Positions 8,291 through 18,926 of a stretch of 64,000 bases of DNA are shown here, in pieces. The notes under the pieces were generated by a model. The model did no database searches, was not told the origin of the DNA, and saw only the letters and a program-made list of their open reading frames with translations. The translations under genes and the position numbers were made by a program. The stretch comes from RHKX01 sp963784885. GTDB lineage: Bacteria; Actinomycetota; Thermoleophilia; Solirubrobacterales; 70-9. The stretch covers positions 11,118 to 75,117 of the forward strand of contig CAWATA010000001.1 in assembly GCA_963784885.1 (NCBI GenBank), in the 5' to 3' direction. Every line of letters begins with the position of its first letter. Position 1 is the stretch's first letter.

Positions 8291-9845
8291 GGACGCGAGC
8301 GTACACGGAGCGGACCGCCTCGACCGGATCGCGCGGCGTCCGCGAACCATGACCCGGGGGGGCGAAGAGGCGCACCGGGCGCTCGATCCCTTTGAGCTCG
8401 CGCCGGCCGCGCGCCTCGAGCTCGAGGTCACCGCGGAGCCGCTCGCGGGTCGCCTCCGTGAGCAGCAGGTCGTCGCCCGTCTCGCGGGTCTCGGCCTCGA
8501 CCCGGGCGGCGACGTTGACGGCGTCGCCGATGACGCTGAAGTTGAGCCGGCCGCCGCCGCCGATCGAGCCGGCGACGACGCTGCCGGTGTTGAGCCCGAT
8601 GCCGACTCGGAAGTCGCCTCCCTCCCCCTCGTGATTGACGAGCCGGTCGATCTCGAGCGCCGCGGCGAGGGCCCGGTCCGCGTGGTCGGGCACGATCTCC
8701 GGAGCCCCGAAGACCGCCATCAGCCCGTCGCCCTCGAACTTGTCGACGTGGCCTCCGTGGCGCGAGATCACCGGTACGACGACCTCGAACAGCGCGTTCA
8801 GGCAGGCGACCACCTCCTTCGCCTCGGCCGACTCGGCGAAGCTCGTGAAGTCCTTGACGTCGCAGAAGAGGATCGAGACCTCGACCAGCTCGCCCCCCTC
8901 GCTGAAGCCGTCGCTGAGTATGTGCTCGGCGACGTCCTGGTCGAGATAGGTGCCGAAGGCGTCGCGGATGCGCTCGCGCTCGCGGAGGCCGCCGACCATC
9001 TGGTTGAACGAGGCGGCGAGCTCGCCGATCTCGTCGGCGGTCGTGATCGGGACGGCGACGTCGAAGTCACCCTCCCCGACCGCGTCGGTCGCCCGCTTCA
9101 GGTCGGCGAGCGGCCCGAGTATCGACCGCGAGAGGAGGATCGTCAGCTCGAGCGAGATCGTGGTCGCGACCGCGATCGCGACGAGGACGGACACCCCGAG
9201 GCTGTCGGCCCCGGAGATCGCCGCGACGACGACGCCGGTGATGACGTTGATCATCGGCAGCGCCATCAGCAGCCGCCAGCGCAACGGCAACGCCTCGATC
9301 TCCGCCTCGACCCGCGGAGAGACGGCGCGGTTGATGTCGATCAGGATCGGGCGCATCCCGGCTTCGATCGTCAGGTGATGGAGGATCGCCCCGTAGCCGA
9401 CCGCGACGGCACCGGCGACGACGAGCGGGAAGAGGTCGAGCCACGAGAGGTCGAGCAGGAGGACCGCGGCGATGCAGGACGGGACGACCACGGCGATGAT
9501 CGGCGAGATCAGCTCGTCCCGGACGAGCGACAGCGGCAGGCCGACGGCGGCTCCCCAGGCGCGCTCGGTGGCGGCCTCGTCCCGCTCGCCGGCGATCCAG
9601 GCCGAGATCGGTCGCAGCCGCGGGAGGATCCGGAACAGCCCGTAGGCGAGCGCCGCTCCGGTCAGCGCCAGCGCGAACGCCAGCAGGTACATGAAGTCGC
9701 TGAACGAGGCGTCGTAGTAGGCGGCCAGTAGGCCGACCGTGCCGGCGGTTACGAGAAACCCGGCCTGGAGCTCGAGGGTGACGAACACCCTCGGGTAACG
9801 CGAGCCGAGCTTGCCATAGAGCCACTCGAAGGGTGCATGGAGCAC
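8268..9845 (-). CDS. Membrane adenylate/guanylate cyclase with HAMP domain
   Basis: 525 residues from a GTG at 9845. The N-terminal half has about six hydrophobic segments (VTLELQAGFLVTAGTVGLL onward). A HAMP linker follows (GPLADLKRATDAVGEGDFD ... DEIGELAASFNQM), then a class III cyclase domain beginning VSILFCDVKDFTSFAE with its first metal-binding Asp, DKFEGDGLMAVFGAP with the second, and SVIGDAVNVAARVE. It makes a cyclic nucleotide in response to an unknown signal at the membrane. It probably shares a transcript with the TPP enzyme gene that overlaps its 3' end and is divergent from the gene at 9967. Confidence 0.9.
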   Translation of the reverse strand: MLHAPFEWLYGKLGSRYPRVFVTLELQAGFLVTAGTVGLLAAYYDASFSDFMYLLAFALALTGAALAYGLFRILPRLRPISAWIAGERDEAATERAWGAAVGLPLSLVRDELISPIIAVVVPSCIAAVLLLDLSWLDLFPLVVAGAVAVGYGAILHHLTIEAGMRPILIDINRAVSPRVEAEIEALPLRWRLLMALPMINVITGVVVAAISGADSLGVSVLVAIAVATTISLELTILLSRSILGPLADLKRATDAVGEGDFDVAVPITTADEIGELAASFNQMVGGLRERERIRDAFGTYLDQDVAEHILSDGFSEGGELVEVSILFCDVKDFTSFAESAEAKEVVACLNALFEVVVPVISRHGGHVDKFEGDGLMAVFGAPEIVPDHADRALAAALEIDRLVNHEGEGGDFRVGIGLNTGSVVAGSIGGGGRLNFSVIGDAVNVAARVEAETRETGDDLLLTEATRERLRGDLELEARGRRELKGIERPVRLFAPPGHGSRTPRDPVEAVRSVYARVRGSRTAD

Positions 9846-9966
9846 GCCGGGATTGTCCCGAAGCGGCGGCGATCGGGCCGTCCGGTCCCGACGGGCCGGG
9901 CGGGCGATGGCAGGAATTCCGCGTCCGGTGGCAGGCACCGGGCCCGTTTTCGCGAACCAAGCACCC

Positions 9967-10638
9967 GTGATCTCCGACCTCTGGGACCGCATCACCTTCG
10001 CCGCCGAGGGGCTCTGGCTCCGCGTGGCGGACGTCTTCGACGCTCTGCGCCACCGCCCGTGGGGGCTGCCCGCGGCGGGGATCGGACTCGCTGCCGTGAT
10101 CGTCGCGGTCGTCCTGCTGATCGGCGGTGGGGATTCCGACACCGGCACCGAGACCGTCGCGCCGCTCTCGGAGGCCGCGCCTCCCTCGGTGATCAACGAC
10201 CCGCAGTTCATCGAGGAGCGCGGCTTCTCGATCGCGCTGCCCGACACCTGGAAGCGGACGAAGCCGCCCGAGGGCAGCAGCTTCGCGGCCGTATCCGACG
10301 ACGGGCTCGGCGAGGCGACGCTCTGGGTCGATCGCGATCGGAAGCTGAGCTTCGACGACTTCGTCGATCAGTCCCTGGCCGGCCTCGACGGGCTCGGCGA
10401 CAACGCCCGGGTCACCGACCGGGTCGAGGGCCCGACCCTCGAGACTTCGATCGCCGTCCTCGAGGCCGACGTTCCGGTCGACGGCGCGGTCGCCGGTCCC
10501 TACCGGGTGACGCTGCGCGCGGCCGGTCCGTACCGCTACTACCTCGCGACCTCGATCGGCGCCGGGGCCCCGCCCCGCCTGATCGCGGACGCCGAGCTGC
10601 TCAGCACCAGCTTCCGCCCCCAGGTCGAGGTGAAGTAG
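9967..10638 (+). CDS. Single-pass membrane protein of unknown function
   Basis: 223 residues from a GTG at 9967. A cytoplasmic N-terminus of about 35 residues precedes one membrane segment (GIGLAAVIVAVVLLIGGG). A low-complexity linker leads to an external domain with FSIALPDTWKRTKPPEGSSF, a pattern seen in PsbP/LpqN-like lipid- or wall-associated domains; that likeness is weak. It is divergent from the cyclase by about 120 bases. Function unknown. Confidence 0.65.
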   Translation: MISDLWDRITFAAEGLWLRVADVFDALRHRPWGLPAAGIGLAAVIVAVVLLIGGGDSDTGTETVAPLSEAAPPSVINDPQFIEERGFSIALPDTWKRTKPPEGSSFAAVSDDGLGEATLWVDRDRKLSFDDFVDQSLAGLDGLGDNARVTDRVEGPTLETSIAVLEADVPVDGAVAGPYRVTLRAAGPYRYYLATSIGAGAPPRLIADAELLSTSFRPQVEVK

Positions 10639-10640
10639 GG

Positions 10641-10720
10641 ATAACCCCGGCGGAATGCTCCGCTGCGCGTCCGCTTCCGCCGGAGGCCGGACGCGAAGCG
10701 GAGGATCTCCCCGGAGGTAT
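10641..10720. repeat. Dispersed hairpin element, copy A (two inverted units)
   Basis: Unit A1 (read on the minus strand) has a 9-bp stem, CCGGCGGAA/TTCCGCCGG at 10647-10683, enclosing a 19-nt loop GCGGACGCGCAGCGGAGCA. Unit A2 (plus strand) has the loop CCGGACGCGAAGCGGAGGA at 10687-10705 followed by TCTCCCCGG; its 5' arm is imperfect because it overlaps A1. The pair fills the space between two convergent genes and may act as a bidirectional terminator. Related copies are at 30.1, 30.3 and 40.8 kb. Confidence 0.7.
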
Positions 10721-10722
10721 TC

Positions 10723-12732
<2,010 letters not shown>

Positions 12733-12831
12733 CTCGCTGCGCGCTCCTTCGGCGACCGAAACTAGCGAGAACGGACCGGCGTTTCCGCATCGCCGGGCAC
12801 GGCGCAACCAGCCACCCCGGCGAACGGGCGA

Positions 12832-12915
12832 TGCCGGGGGAGGGATTCGAACCCTCAAGCCCTTGCGGGCAGCCGGGTTTAAGCCGGCCGCGTATTCCGG
12901 TTCCGCCACCCCGGC
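12832..12915 (-). tRNA. tRNA-Leu (TAA)
   Basis: An 84-nt minus-strand cloverleaf with acceptor GCCGGGG/CCCCGGC, anticodon TAA in the loop CTTAAAC, a long class II variable arm (GCCCGCAAGGGC) and the T-loop GGTTCGAATCC. The long variable arm and anticodon agree on leucine. No CCA is encoded. Confidence 0.92.
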
Positions 12916-13035
12916 TCGGGTCGGGCTCAGGCTATCCGGAGCCGCAATCGGGCGCCCACCTACCCCGATCGGGTGAATATTTAGGTTGGCGCAACTTTTC
13001 CCTTCTAGCGTGTTGTTCAAGGAGAACGTCTCGTC

Positions 13036-14490
13036 TTGGAAGCTTCCGCACTAACACGCCGCGCGCCGACCCGTGGGTTTCTCGCCCGCCGCTCGCCGCT
13101 GCTCCGGCTCGAGTCCGACGAGCGGCTCGTCGAGCTGATCCGCGAGGGTCACGACGGCGCCTTCGAGGCCCTCTTCAACCGCTACAACGGGCGGCTGCTC
13201 GGCTTCTGCCAGTCGATGGTCAAGAGCCGTCAGGACGCCGAGGACGTCCTCCAGGAGGTCTTCACCAACGCCCACTCGGCGATGCTCGGCGACGACCGCA
13301 AGATCAACGTGCGGCCGTGGCTGTACCGGATCGCGCGCAACCGCTGCCTCAACCACCTGCGCAAGCCCGTCCCCGAGGGCCAGGACTCGATGGACGTCCT
13401 CCCCCACGCCAACGGCACGACGACCGCCGAGCGCGTGCAGATGCGCGAGGACCTCCGCCAGCTGATGGCCGACGTCGAGACGCTGCCGGAGACGCAGCGC
13501 ACGGCCCTGCTCCTGCGCGAGATCGACCAGCTCTCCTACGAGGAGATCGCACAGGCGATGCAGACCACGGTCCCGTCGATCAAGTCGCTGCTGGTCCGCG
13601 CCCGGATCGGCCTCGCCGAGTCGGGCCAGGCCCGCCTGCTCACCTGCGAGGAGGTCCAGATCGACCTCGCCGAGGCCGCCGAGGGGCTCGGCAAGGTCTC
13701 CGGCCCGGCCCGCAAGCACGTCCGCGACTGCGAGAGTTGCAAGGACTTCCGCGGCCAGCTCCGCTCCGATCGCAAGGCGATGGCCGCACTCTTCCCCGTC
13801 GGCCTGCTCGCGATGGTCAAGCAGGGCGTTCTGGCCAAGATCTTCGGCGGCGGCACCGCCGCCGGTGCCGCGGGCACCGGCGCTGCTGGAGCCGTCGGCG
13901 GCGCGTCCGCCTCCGGCGGCATCAGCCTGCTCAGCGGCGCGGTCGGCGCGAAGGCGGCGGCCGGCTTCGCCACCGCGGCGATTCTCACCGCCGGCGCCGT
14001 CGAGGTCCATAACATCGGCAACGGCGATGCGGAGAACCCGGGGCCGCGGGTCGCACCGGCGGCCGCCGTCGCCGCCGAAGCGCCGGCGAAGCCGCAGCCC
14101 GCGACCGAGCATCTCGCCGCTCAGGTCAAGGTCGCCGCCCCGCCCGCTCGTCCCGAGCGCACCGCGCCGATCGCCAACGACAGGCCTCACACCCAGGCTC
14201 AGCCCGACGCTCAGCAGCCGGCGGCCAACGACTCCGCCGGCGCGCCGGATGCGCCGAAGCCCGCTTCGGCCGACCCGATCGCCGGCGAGACGACCCCCGA
14301 GGACGGCAACGTCGCGGTCGGCACCCCGGTCGAACCGGTCACCGGTGGCAACGGCGGCCAGGACACCGGCACCGCTCCGGTGGAGCCCGTCGACCCGGTG
14401 ACCGAGCCGACCACCCCCGAGGTCCCGACGACCCCGGTGCCGCCGCCGGCCGAGGCGCCCGCCGCCTCGGCACCGGCCCCCGGCGACTGA
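13036..14490 (+). CDS. ECF sigma factor fused to a zinc-finger and membrane tail
   Basis: 484 residues from a TTG at 13036 with AAGGAG 11 bases upstream. Sigma region 2 (about 45-110) has FNRYNGRLLGFCQ, DAEDVLQEVF and RPWLYRIARNRCLNHLR. Region 4 (about 140-195) has LPETQRTALLLREID and SYEEIAQAMQ with the DNA-recognition helix. A Cys204 ... HVRDCESC (His228, Cys232, Cys235) arrangement follows, the zinc motif of ZAS-type anti-sigma domains. A Gly/Ala-rich hydrophobic stretch near 295-325 and a Pro/Ala/Thr-rich tail to the end come last. One chain thus carries sigma factor, anti-sigma-like finger and a probable membrane tether. Confidence 0.85.
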   Translation: MEASALTRRAPTRGFLARRSPLLRLESDERLVELIREGHDGAFEALFNRYNGRLLGFCQSMVKSRQDAEDVLQEVFTNAHSAMLGDDRKINVRPWLYRIARNRCLNHLRKPVPEGQDSMDVLPHANGTTTAERVQMREDLRQLMADVETLPETQRTALLLREIDQLSYEEIAQAMQTTVPSIKSLLVRARIGLAESGQARLLTCEEVQIDLAEAAEGLGKVSGPARKHVRDCESCKDFRGQLRSDRKAMAALFPVGLLAMVKQGVLAKIFGGGTAAGAAGTGAAGAVGGASASGGISLLSGAVGAKAAAGFATAAILTAGAVEVHNIGNGDAENPGPRVAPAAAVAAEAPAKPQPATEHLAAQVKVAAPPARPERTAPIANDRPHTQAQPDAQQPAANDSAGAPDAPKPASADPIAGETTPEDGNVAVGTPVEPVTGGNGGQDTGTAPVEPVDPVTEPTTPEVPTTPVPPPAEAPAASAPAPGD

Positions 14491-14744
14491 TCCGGACGGG
14501 CGTCCAGCGCGCCCGGGGCGGCCTAAGGTCCAGCCCCCAGGTGCCGATGGGGGGCTCGTGACGGACCGTTTGAATTCCTGCCCGTCGACGCGCCGGAGAC
14601 GGACGTTGCCGGCAGGGCGGCCCTTGCCCGGGGTCGCAATCGAGCGAACGCCGTCCGGATCGGTTCCGCCGGCGCACGATTGGCACGATCGCCCGCTCCT
14701 GGACAGGCGGGGCGCCGCGGTGAACTGGGACTGACCGGTTGCAC

Positions 14745-14770
14745 GGCGCCGTCCCCGAGGGGGCGGCGCC
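14745..14770 (-). terminator. GC-rich terminator hairpin after the MBL hydrolase gene
   Basis: GGCGCCG and CGGCGCC flank a CCCC-GA-GGGG core, giving a strong stem just beyond the stop of the minus-strand gene at 14788. The space back to 14491 holds nothing else I can identify. Confidence 0.5.
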
Positions 14771-14787
14771 GGCGACCGGTACTCGCT

Positions 14788-15507
14788 TCAGACCGAGTGA
14801 GTTTCGCCCGGCTGCAGCAGGACGACCTCGGCCGCGGTCGACTCCTCGACCCGGCGCTTGAACTCGCCGGCGTCGGCCTCGATCGCCGGAAACGTCCCGT
14901 AATGCATCGGCAGGACGGTCTTCGCTCCGAGCAGGCCGCACGCGTAGGCCGCGTCGTCGACGCCCATCGTGTAGTGGCCGCCGATCGGGACGATCGCGAC
15001 GTCGAGCGGCGTGCGCTCCCCGATCAGCTTCATGTCGCCGAACAGGCAGGTATCGCCCGCGTGGTAGACGGTGACCCCGCCGATGTTGATCACGAGCCCG
15101 GCCGGCAGCCCGATCGCGGTCCCGGCCTCGGCGCTGAACGGCTCGTCTCCCTCCCCCGGGGTCGTGTTGGTGTGAAAGGCCTGCACGAGCTTGACCCAGC
15201 CCCAGTCGAACTCGACGACCCCGCCGAGGTTCGGGTCGAACGTCGTCTCGACGCCGCGCGCGTCGAGCCACTTCGCCAGCTCGACGATCGCCACGCAGGG
15301 AGCGCCGGTCCGGGTCGCGAGCGGAACTGCGTCCGCGATGTGGTCGGCATGTCCGTGGCTGAGCAGGATGTGGGTCGGCTCGACCTCCTCGGCGGTCACC
15401 GGTGCGGTCGGGCTGTTCGGCTTCAGGAACGGGTCGACGATGACCGTCGCCTCACCGTCGCTGAGCTCGAAGCAGCTGTGTCCAAGCCATCTGATGTCCA
15501 TGGTCAA
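14788..15507 (-). CDS. UPF0173-type metal-dependent hydrolase (MBL fold)
   Basis: 239 residues beginning IRWLGHSCFEL, with the metallo-beta-lactamase motif LSHGHADHIAD, a second metal ligand in YHAGDTCLFGDM, and a histidine in VLPMHYGTFP. It matches the YtkL/UPF0173 group of cytosolic Zn hydrolases with unassigned substrate. Its ATG overlaps the upstream stop by four bases (ATGA at 15504-15507), so translation is coupled. Confidence 0.88.
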   Translation of the reverse strand: MTMDIRWLGHSCFELSDGEATVIVDPFLKPNSPTAPVTAEEVEPTHILLSHGHADHIADAVPLATRTGAPCVAIVELAKWLDARGVETTFDPNLGGVVEFDWGWVKLVQAFHTNTTPGEGDEPFSAEAGTAIGLPAGLVINIGGVTVYHAGDTCLFGDMKLIGERTPLDVAIVPIGGHYTMGVDDAAYACGLLGAKTVLPMHYGTFPAIEADAGEFKRRVEESTAAEVVLLQPGETHSV

Positions 15508-15848
15508 CTGTCCTCCTGTTCGGGGATCGGGGTGGGTGGTCCGAGCTCGTCGGCGAGCGCCCAGCCGACCGCGACGCCGACCATCATCGAGATCCGCGAC
15601 TCCTCTGCCAGGAGGGTGTCGACGGCGGTCGCGCGTTCGGCCGCGTCTTCGATCGACGTCACGCGCAGGAGCTCGGTCCGGTGGGACTCACCGAACCATC
15701 CTCCGGCGGCGAGCGCCTCGACGAGGACGCGCTGGAGCGCCGGTGCCGCCGCGGCCACGCGGGCCTCGGCCGCCCGCAGGCGGTCGCCGTCGGCGAGGCG
15801 GCCGACCGCCTCCTCGAGCTCCGCCTCGGTGAATGCCGCGCCGGCCAT
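15504..15848 (-). CDS. Conserved small alpha-helical protein, unknown
   Basis: 114 residues from the ATG at 15848 (MAGAAFTEAELEEAV); a GTG at 15881 would add 11 residues. It is Ala-rich and helical throughout, with no recognisable domain. Its stop overlaps the start of the MBL hydrolase, so the two are probably functionally linked. I do not recognise the family. Confidence 0.55.
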   Translation of the reverse strand: MAGAAFTEAELEEAVGRLADGDRLRAAEARVAAAAPALQRVLVEALAAGGWFGESHRTELLRVTSIEDAAERATAVDTLLAEESRISMMVGVAVGWALADELGPPTPIPEQEDS

Positions 15849-15902
15849 CGCCTGAACATACCCAGCGATCGCCGCCGGCACCCGGGCGGCGGGGCGCCGC
15901 GC

Positions 15903-16691
15903 TCAGTCGAGGCGCTCGGCGCGGCGCGCGGCGAGCCTGCCCATCGCGAGCCCGACGAGCCCGCCGACGAGACCGGCGACGGGGTCAGCTCCGGCCTCGA
16001 CCAAGGGCAAGAGCAGCAGCACCACCGCGGTCACGCCGAGCGCGATGGTCTCGAGCGGCTCGCTGAAGCGATCTTTGGCGTCACCGCGCCGGAGCATCAG
16101 CCAGGCGGCGAGGGTCCCGAGCGCGATCGCGTTTCCGCCGGCCACCACGAGGGTGTCGGTCAGGCCGGCGGAGTAGACCGCGCCGGCGGCGAGCGAGCCG
16201 AGCGTGCCGGTGGCGAGAACCAGCGTGGCCGTCGCCAGCGAGCCGAGCCGGTACTCGATCGCGCTGCCGAAGACCCAGATCGAGAGGCTGACGACGAACA
16301 GGTAGCCGAGGTCGTCGTAGGCGAACGGCGCCGTCACGTAACGCCACGCCTCGGAGTCGACCGGGCCGACGATCGCGCCGATCTCGCTCAGCGACAGCGG
16401 CACGGCGCGGGCGGCGACGAGGAGGACGGCCGAGATCAGCAGCGTCGCGGCGGTCGCGATCGGGCGAACCCCGAGGGCGGTCGCGGCGGCACGCTCGGAA
16501 GCCCGCTCACGGCGCAGGCGCCGGCGCTTGTCGCGGCGGCTCTCACGGACTCGGATCTCGTCGCCCTCGCGCTCGAGCCGAGGAGCCCGCTTCCTGATCC
16601 GGTGCCCGCAGTAGGGACACTCGGTCACGTAGGGACTGACCTCGGAGCCGCAGCTGCGGCAGACGACGCTCAACTCCGGTGCCTGTGCCAC
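15903..16691 (-). CDS. Rhomboid-fold membrane protein with zinc ribbon, probably non-catalytic
   Basis: 262 residues from a GTG at 16691. The N-terminus is a zinc ribbon (Cys11, Cys14, Cys25, Cys28 in CRSCG and CPYCG), then a basic linker, then about six membrane segments. WRYVTAPFAYDD and the small-residue segment around residue 185 match rhomboid proteases in position. However, where the family has a Gly-x-Ser-Gly active site this protein reads VAGGNAIALG (Asn187), and the partner His in the last helix is absent (DPVAGLVGGLVG). It is therefore likely a rhomboid pseudoprotease; its partner is unknown. Confidence 0.7.
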   Translation of the reverse strand: MAQAPELSVVCRSCGSEVSPYVTECPYCGHRIRKRAPRLEREGDEIRVRESRRDKRRRLRRERASERAAATALGVRPIATAATLLISAVLLVAARAVPLSLSEIGAIVGPVDSEAWRYVTAPFAYDDLGYLFVVSLSIWVFGSAIEYRLGSLATATLVLATGTLGSLAAGAVYSAGLTDTLVVAGGNAIALGTLAAWLMLRRGDAKDRFSEPLETIALGVTAVVLLLLPLVEAGADPVAGLVGGLVGLAMGRLAARRAERLD

Positions 16692-16722
16692 AAGGCGAGG
16701 ATACCCCCGCGCGACGCTCCGA

Positions 16723-17838
16723 TCACCGCGCGGTGAGCGCCACCGCAGCGGCGACGAGCTCTCTGAGGTCGTCGCCGCGGTTCGCGACGAAGTCGAGCTG
16801 CCGCCGGGCGCCCGTACCCCCGGCGACGATGTCGCTCGCCCGCCGCAGCTCCTCCTTGCATCCGACCTCGGCCGCACTCGCCTCGACCTCCGCGATCAGC
16901 CGCTCCGCCATCTCGGTCGCGGGAACCGGCCGACGGCGGCCGAAATCGACCAGCTCGCCCTCCATTCCCCTGACGGCGGCCCGCACCTTGTTGTCGTCGA
17001 TCAGCTCGAACGGGGCCTCGACCAGCGGCTCGCCCTCGTCGAAGAGCTCCGCGAAGCGATGCGACAGCGACAGCGTCAGGGCGGCGAACGCGGCGGTGTC
17101 CTCGAGCCGGGTGGCCTGGTCGAAGATCCGCGTCTCGACGGTGCCCAGATTGGGATGCGGGCGCACGTCCCACCAGAGGTAGGTGTAGTCGTCGATGGCT
17201 CCGGCGCCGGTCATCTGACCGACGCGGCGGGCATAGATCTCCCAGCTGCCGTAATGGGGCGGCACGCCCTGGCGCGGGAAGGCGCGGAAGACCGGCGTCC
17301 GCGCCGACATCAGCCCCGTGTTCCGGCCCTCCCAGAAGGGCGAGTTGGAGGACAGCGCGAGCAGCAGCGGCAGGTGCCGGCGGATCCCGTCGGCCACGTA
17401 GATCGCCTTGTCGGCGGAATCGATGCCGACGTGGACGTGGGTTCCGAAGATCAGCTCGCGCTCGGCGATGAACCCGAGATCGGCGATCAGCTCGCGGTAG
17501 CGCGGGCGCTCGACGACCGCCTGCTGGTCGCAGCGTGCGAACGGGTGCGTTCCGGCGGCGCCGACCAGCATCCCGTTGCGCTTCGCGATCGAGCCGACGA
17601 GGCGGCGCAGTACCGCCAGCTGCTCGGTCGCGGCGGCGATATCCGGGCACGGCGTGGTGGCGACCTCGAGGACCGACTGGAAGAGCTCGGGCTTGACCTG
17701 GCCGGAGTGCTCCTCGGGCACGTCCGCGAGCACGGCCTCGATGCCCTGGGACAGGTCGAGGGTCTCGGGGTCCAAGAGCATCAGCTCCTCCTCGATCCCG
17801 ACGGTGAATGGTGCGCCGTTGAAGCTGTGCTCGAGCAC
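16723..17838 (-). CDS. Carboxylate-amine ligase, GCS2 family (YbdK-like)
   Basis: 371 residues. FTVGIEEELMLLDPET starts the family core with the metal-binding glutamates. KPELFQSVLEVATTPC, FGTHVHVGIDSADKA, RNTGLMSARTPVFRAFPR and TVETRIFDQATRLED are all typical of glutamate-cysteine ligase type 2. In actinobacteria the family includes ligases that make gamma-glutamyl compounds, and the true substrates often differ from cysteine. The product here cannot be assigned. Confidence 0.85.
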   Translation of the reverse strand: MLEHSFNGAPFTVGIEEELMLLDPETLDLSQGIEAVLADVPEEHSGQVKPELFQSVLEVATTPCPDIAAATEQLAVLRRLVGSIAKRNGMLVGAAGTHPFARCDQQAVVERPRYRELIADLGFIAERELIFGTHVHVGIDSADKAIYVADGIRRHLPLLLALSSNSPFWEGRNTGLMSARTPVFRAFPRQGVPPHYGSWEIYARRVGQMTGAGAIDDYTYLWWDVRPHPNLGTVETRIFDQATRLEDTAAFAALTLSLSHRFAELFDEGEPLVEAPFELIDDNKVRAAVRGMEGELVDFGRRRPVPATEMAERLIAEVEASAAEVGCKEELRRASDIVAGGTGARRQLDFVANRGDDLRELVAAAVALTAR

Positions 17839-17947
17839 GTTCGGTCCGGCGATCCTACCCCGGTGAGTGCCGTCTTACGCACCTATACTGGGCAAACCGC
17901 CCCCCGCCGCCCCGTCGAGCCGACGCAGGAAGCGGCATCCATTAACC

Positions 17948-17958
17948 CAAGGAGGAAC
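17948..17958 (+). promoter_or_regulatory. Strong ribosome-binding site of the aldolase gene
   Basis: AAGGAGGAACT sits just upstream of a GTG at 17964 and fixes that start over later methionines. Confidence 0.75.
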
Positions 17959-17963
17959 TCCAA

Positions 17964-18884
17964 GTGGAGGTCAAGAGCATCACCGAGCAGAAGTCGCTAC
18001 TCGAGACGTTGGCGCCGGGCAAGCGCACCCGCCTACATCGCCTGCTGTTCGAGTTCGGCCCCGGCAACGGGACGCTGATGCTGCTGCCGATCGATCAGGG
18101 GATCGAGCACGGCCCCCGCGACTTCTTCCCGAACCCGGCCTCGAAGGACCCGGACTACCAGTTCCGGCTTGCGGCCGAGGGCGGCTACTCGGCGATCGCC
18201 TGTCAGATCGGGATGGCGACGAAGTACTACCCCGACTACGCCGGCAGCGTGCCGCTGATCCTGAAGGTCAACGGCAAGACCGACATCCCGCCGTCGGAGA
18301 AGGCCCTCTCGACCTGCAACGCCTCCGTCGAGGACGCCGTCAAGCTCGGTGCCGACGCCGTCGGCTACACGCTGTACGTCGGCTCCCCGCGCCAGGACGA
18401 GGATCTCGTCCAGCTCCGCCAGGTCCGTGAGGACTGCGACCGCTTCGGGATGCCGCTCGTCGTCTGGTCCTACCCGCGCGGTGAAGCGGTGGCCGCGAAG
18501 GGCGGTCAGAACTCGTTCTACGCGATCGACTACGCGGCGCGGATGGCGATGGAGATGGGCGCCGACATCGTCAAGCTGAACATGCCGAAGATCGACCCGG
18601 AGAAGGACAAGGACTCCCCCGCCCCCTACAACGAGGGCGGCTTCTCGCAGGAGGACGCAATCGCCCACTGCGTCGAGTCGGCGGGCCGCTCTCTGGTCGT
18701 GCTCTCCGGCGGTTCGAAGATCGACGACGCCGCCCTGCTCGCGCAGACCCGCGGAATCATGCAGGCGGGCGGCTCCGGCGTCATCTACGGCCGCAACGTC
18801 TGGCAGCGCGAGTGGAACGAGGCGCTCGAGATCATCAGCCAGATCAAGGAGATAATGCTCTCCAGCGTCCACCGCATCCCGTAG
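17964..18884 (+). CDS. Class I fructose-bisphosphate aldolase (FbaB/DhnA type)
   Basis: 306 residues. It has the archaeal-type class I aldolase signature: LLPIDQGIEHGPRDFF near the N-terminus, the Schiff-base lysine in ADIVKLNMPK, and the phosphate-binding loop SGGSKIDD followed by GGSGVIYGRNVWQR. It cleaves or forms fructose 1,6-bisphosphate in glycolysis or gluconeogenesis without a metal ion. It stands alone in its transcript direction, with a strong Shine-Dalgarno. Confidence 0.9.
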   Translation: MEVKSITEQKSLLETLAPGKRTRLHRLLFEFGPGNGTLMLLPIDQGIEHGPRDFFPNPASKDPDYQFRLAAEGGYSAIACQIGMATKYYPDYAGSVPLILKVNGKTDIPPSEKALSTCNASVEDAVKLGADAVGYTLYVGSPRQDEDLVQLRQVREDCDRFGMPLVVWSYPRGEAVAAKGGQNSFYAIDYAARMAMEMGADIVKLNMPKIDPEKDKDSPAPYNEGGFSQEDAIAHCVESAGRSLVVLSGGSKIDDAALLAQTRGIMQAGGSGVIYGRNVWQREWNEALEIISQIKEIMLSSVHRIP

Positions 18885-18926
18885 CGACGGGGCGCGGGAG
18901 CCGCGGCCGGGGTCCGACGGGCGGAC

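Noticed and set aside
6455..9731. Very long plus-strand frames opposite the TPP enzyme and cyclase
   Set aside because: They are antisense to genes with full family motifs and their translations are rich in Arg, Asp, Gly and Val without any domain.
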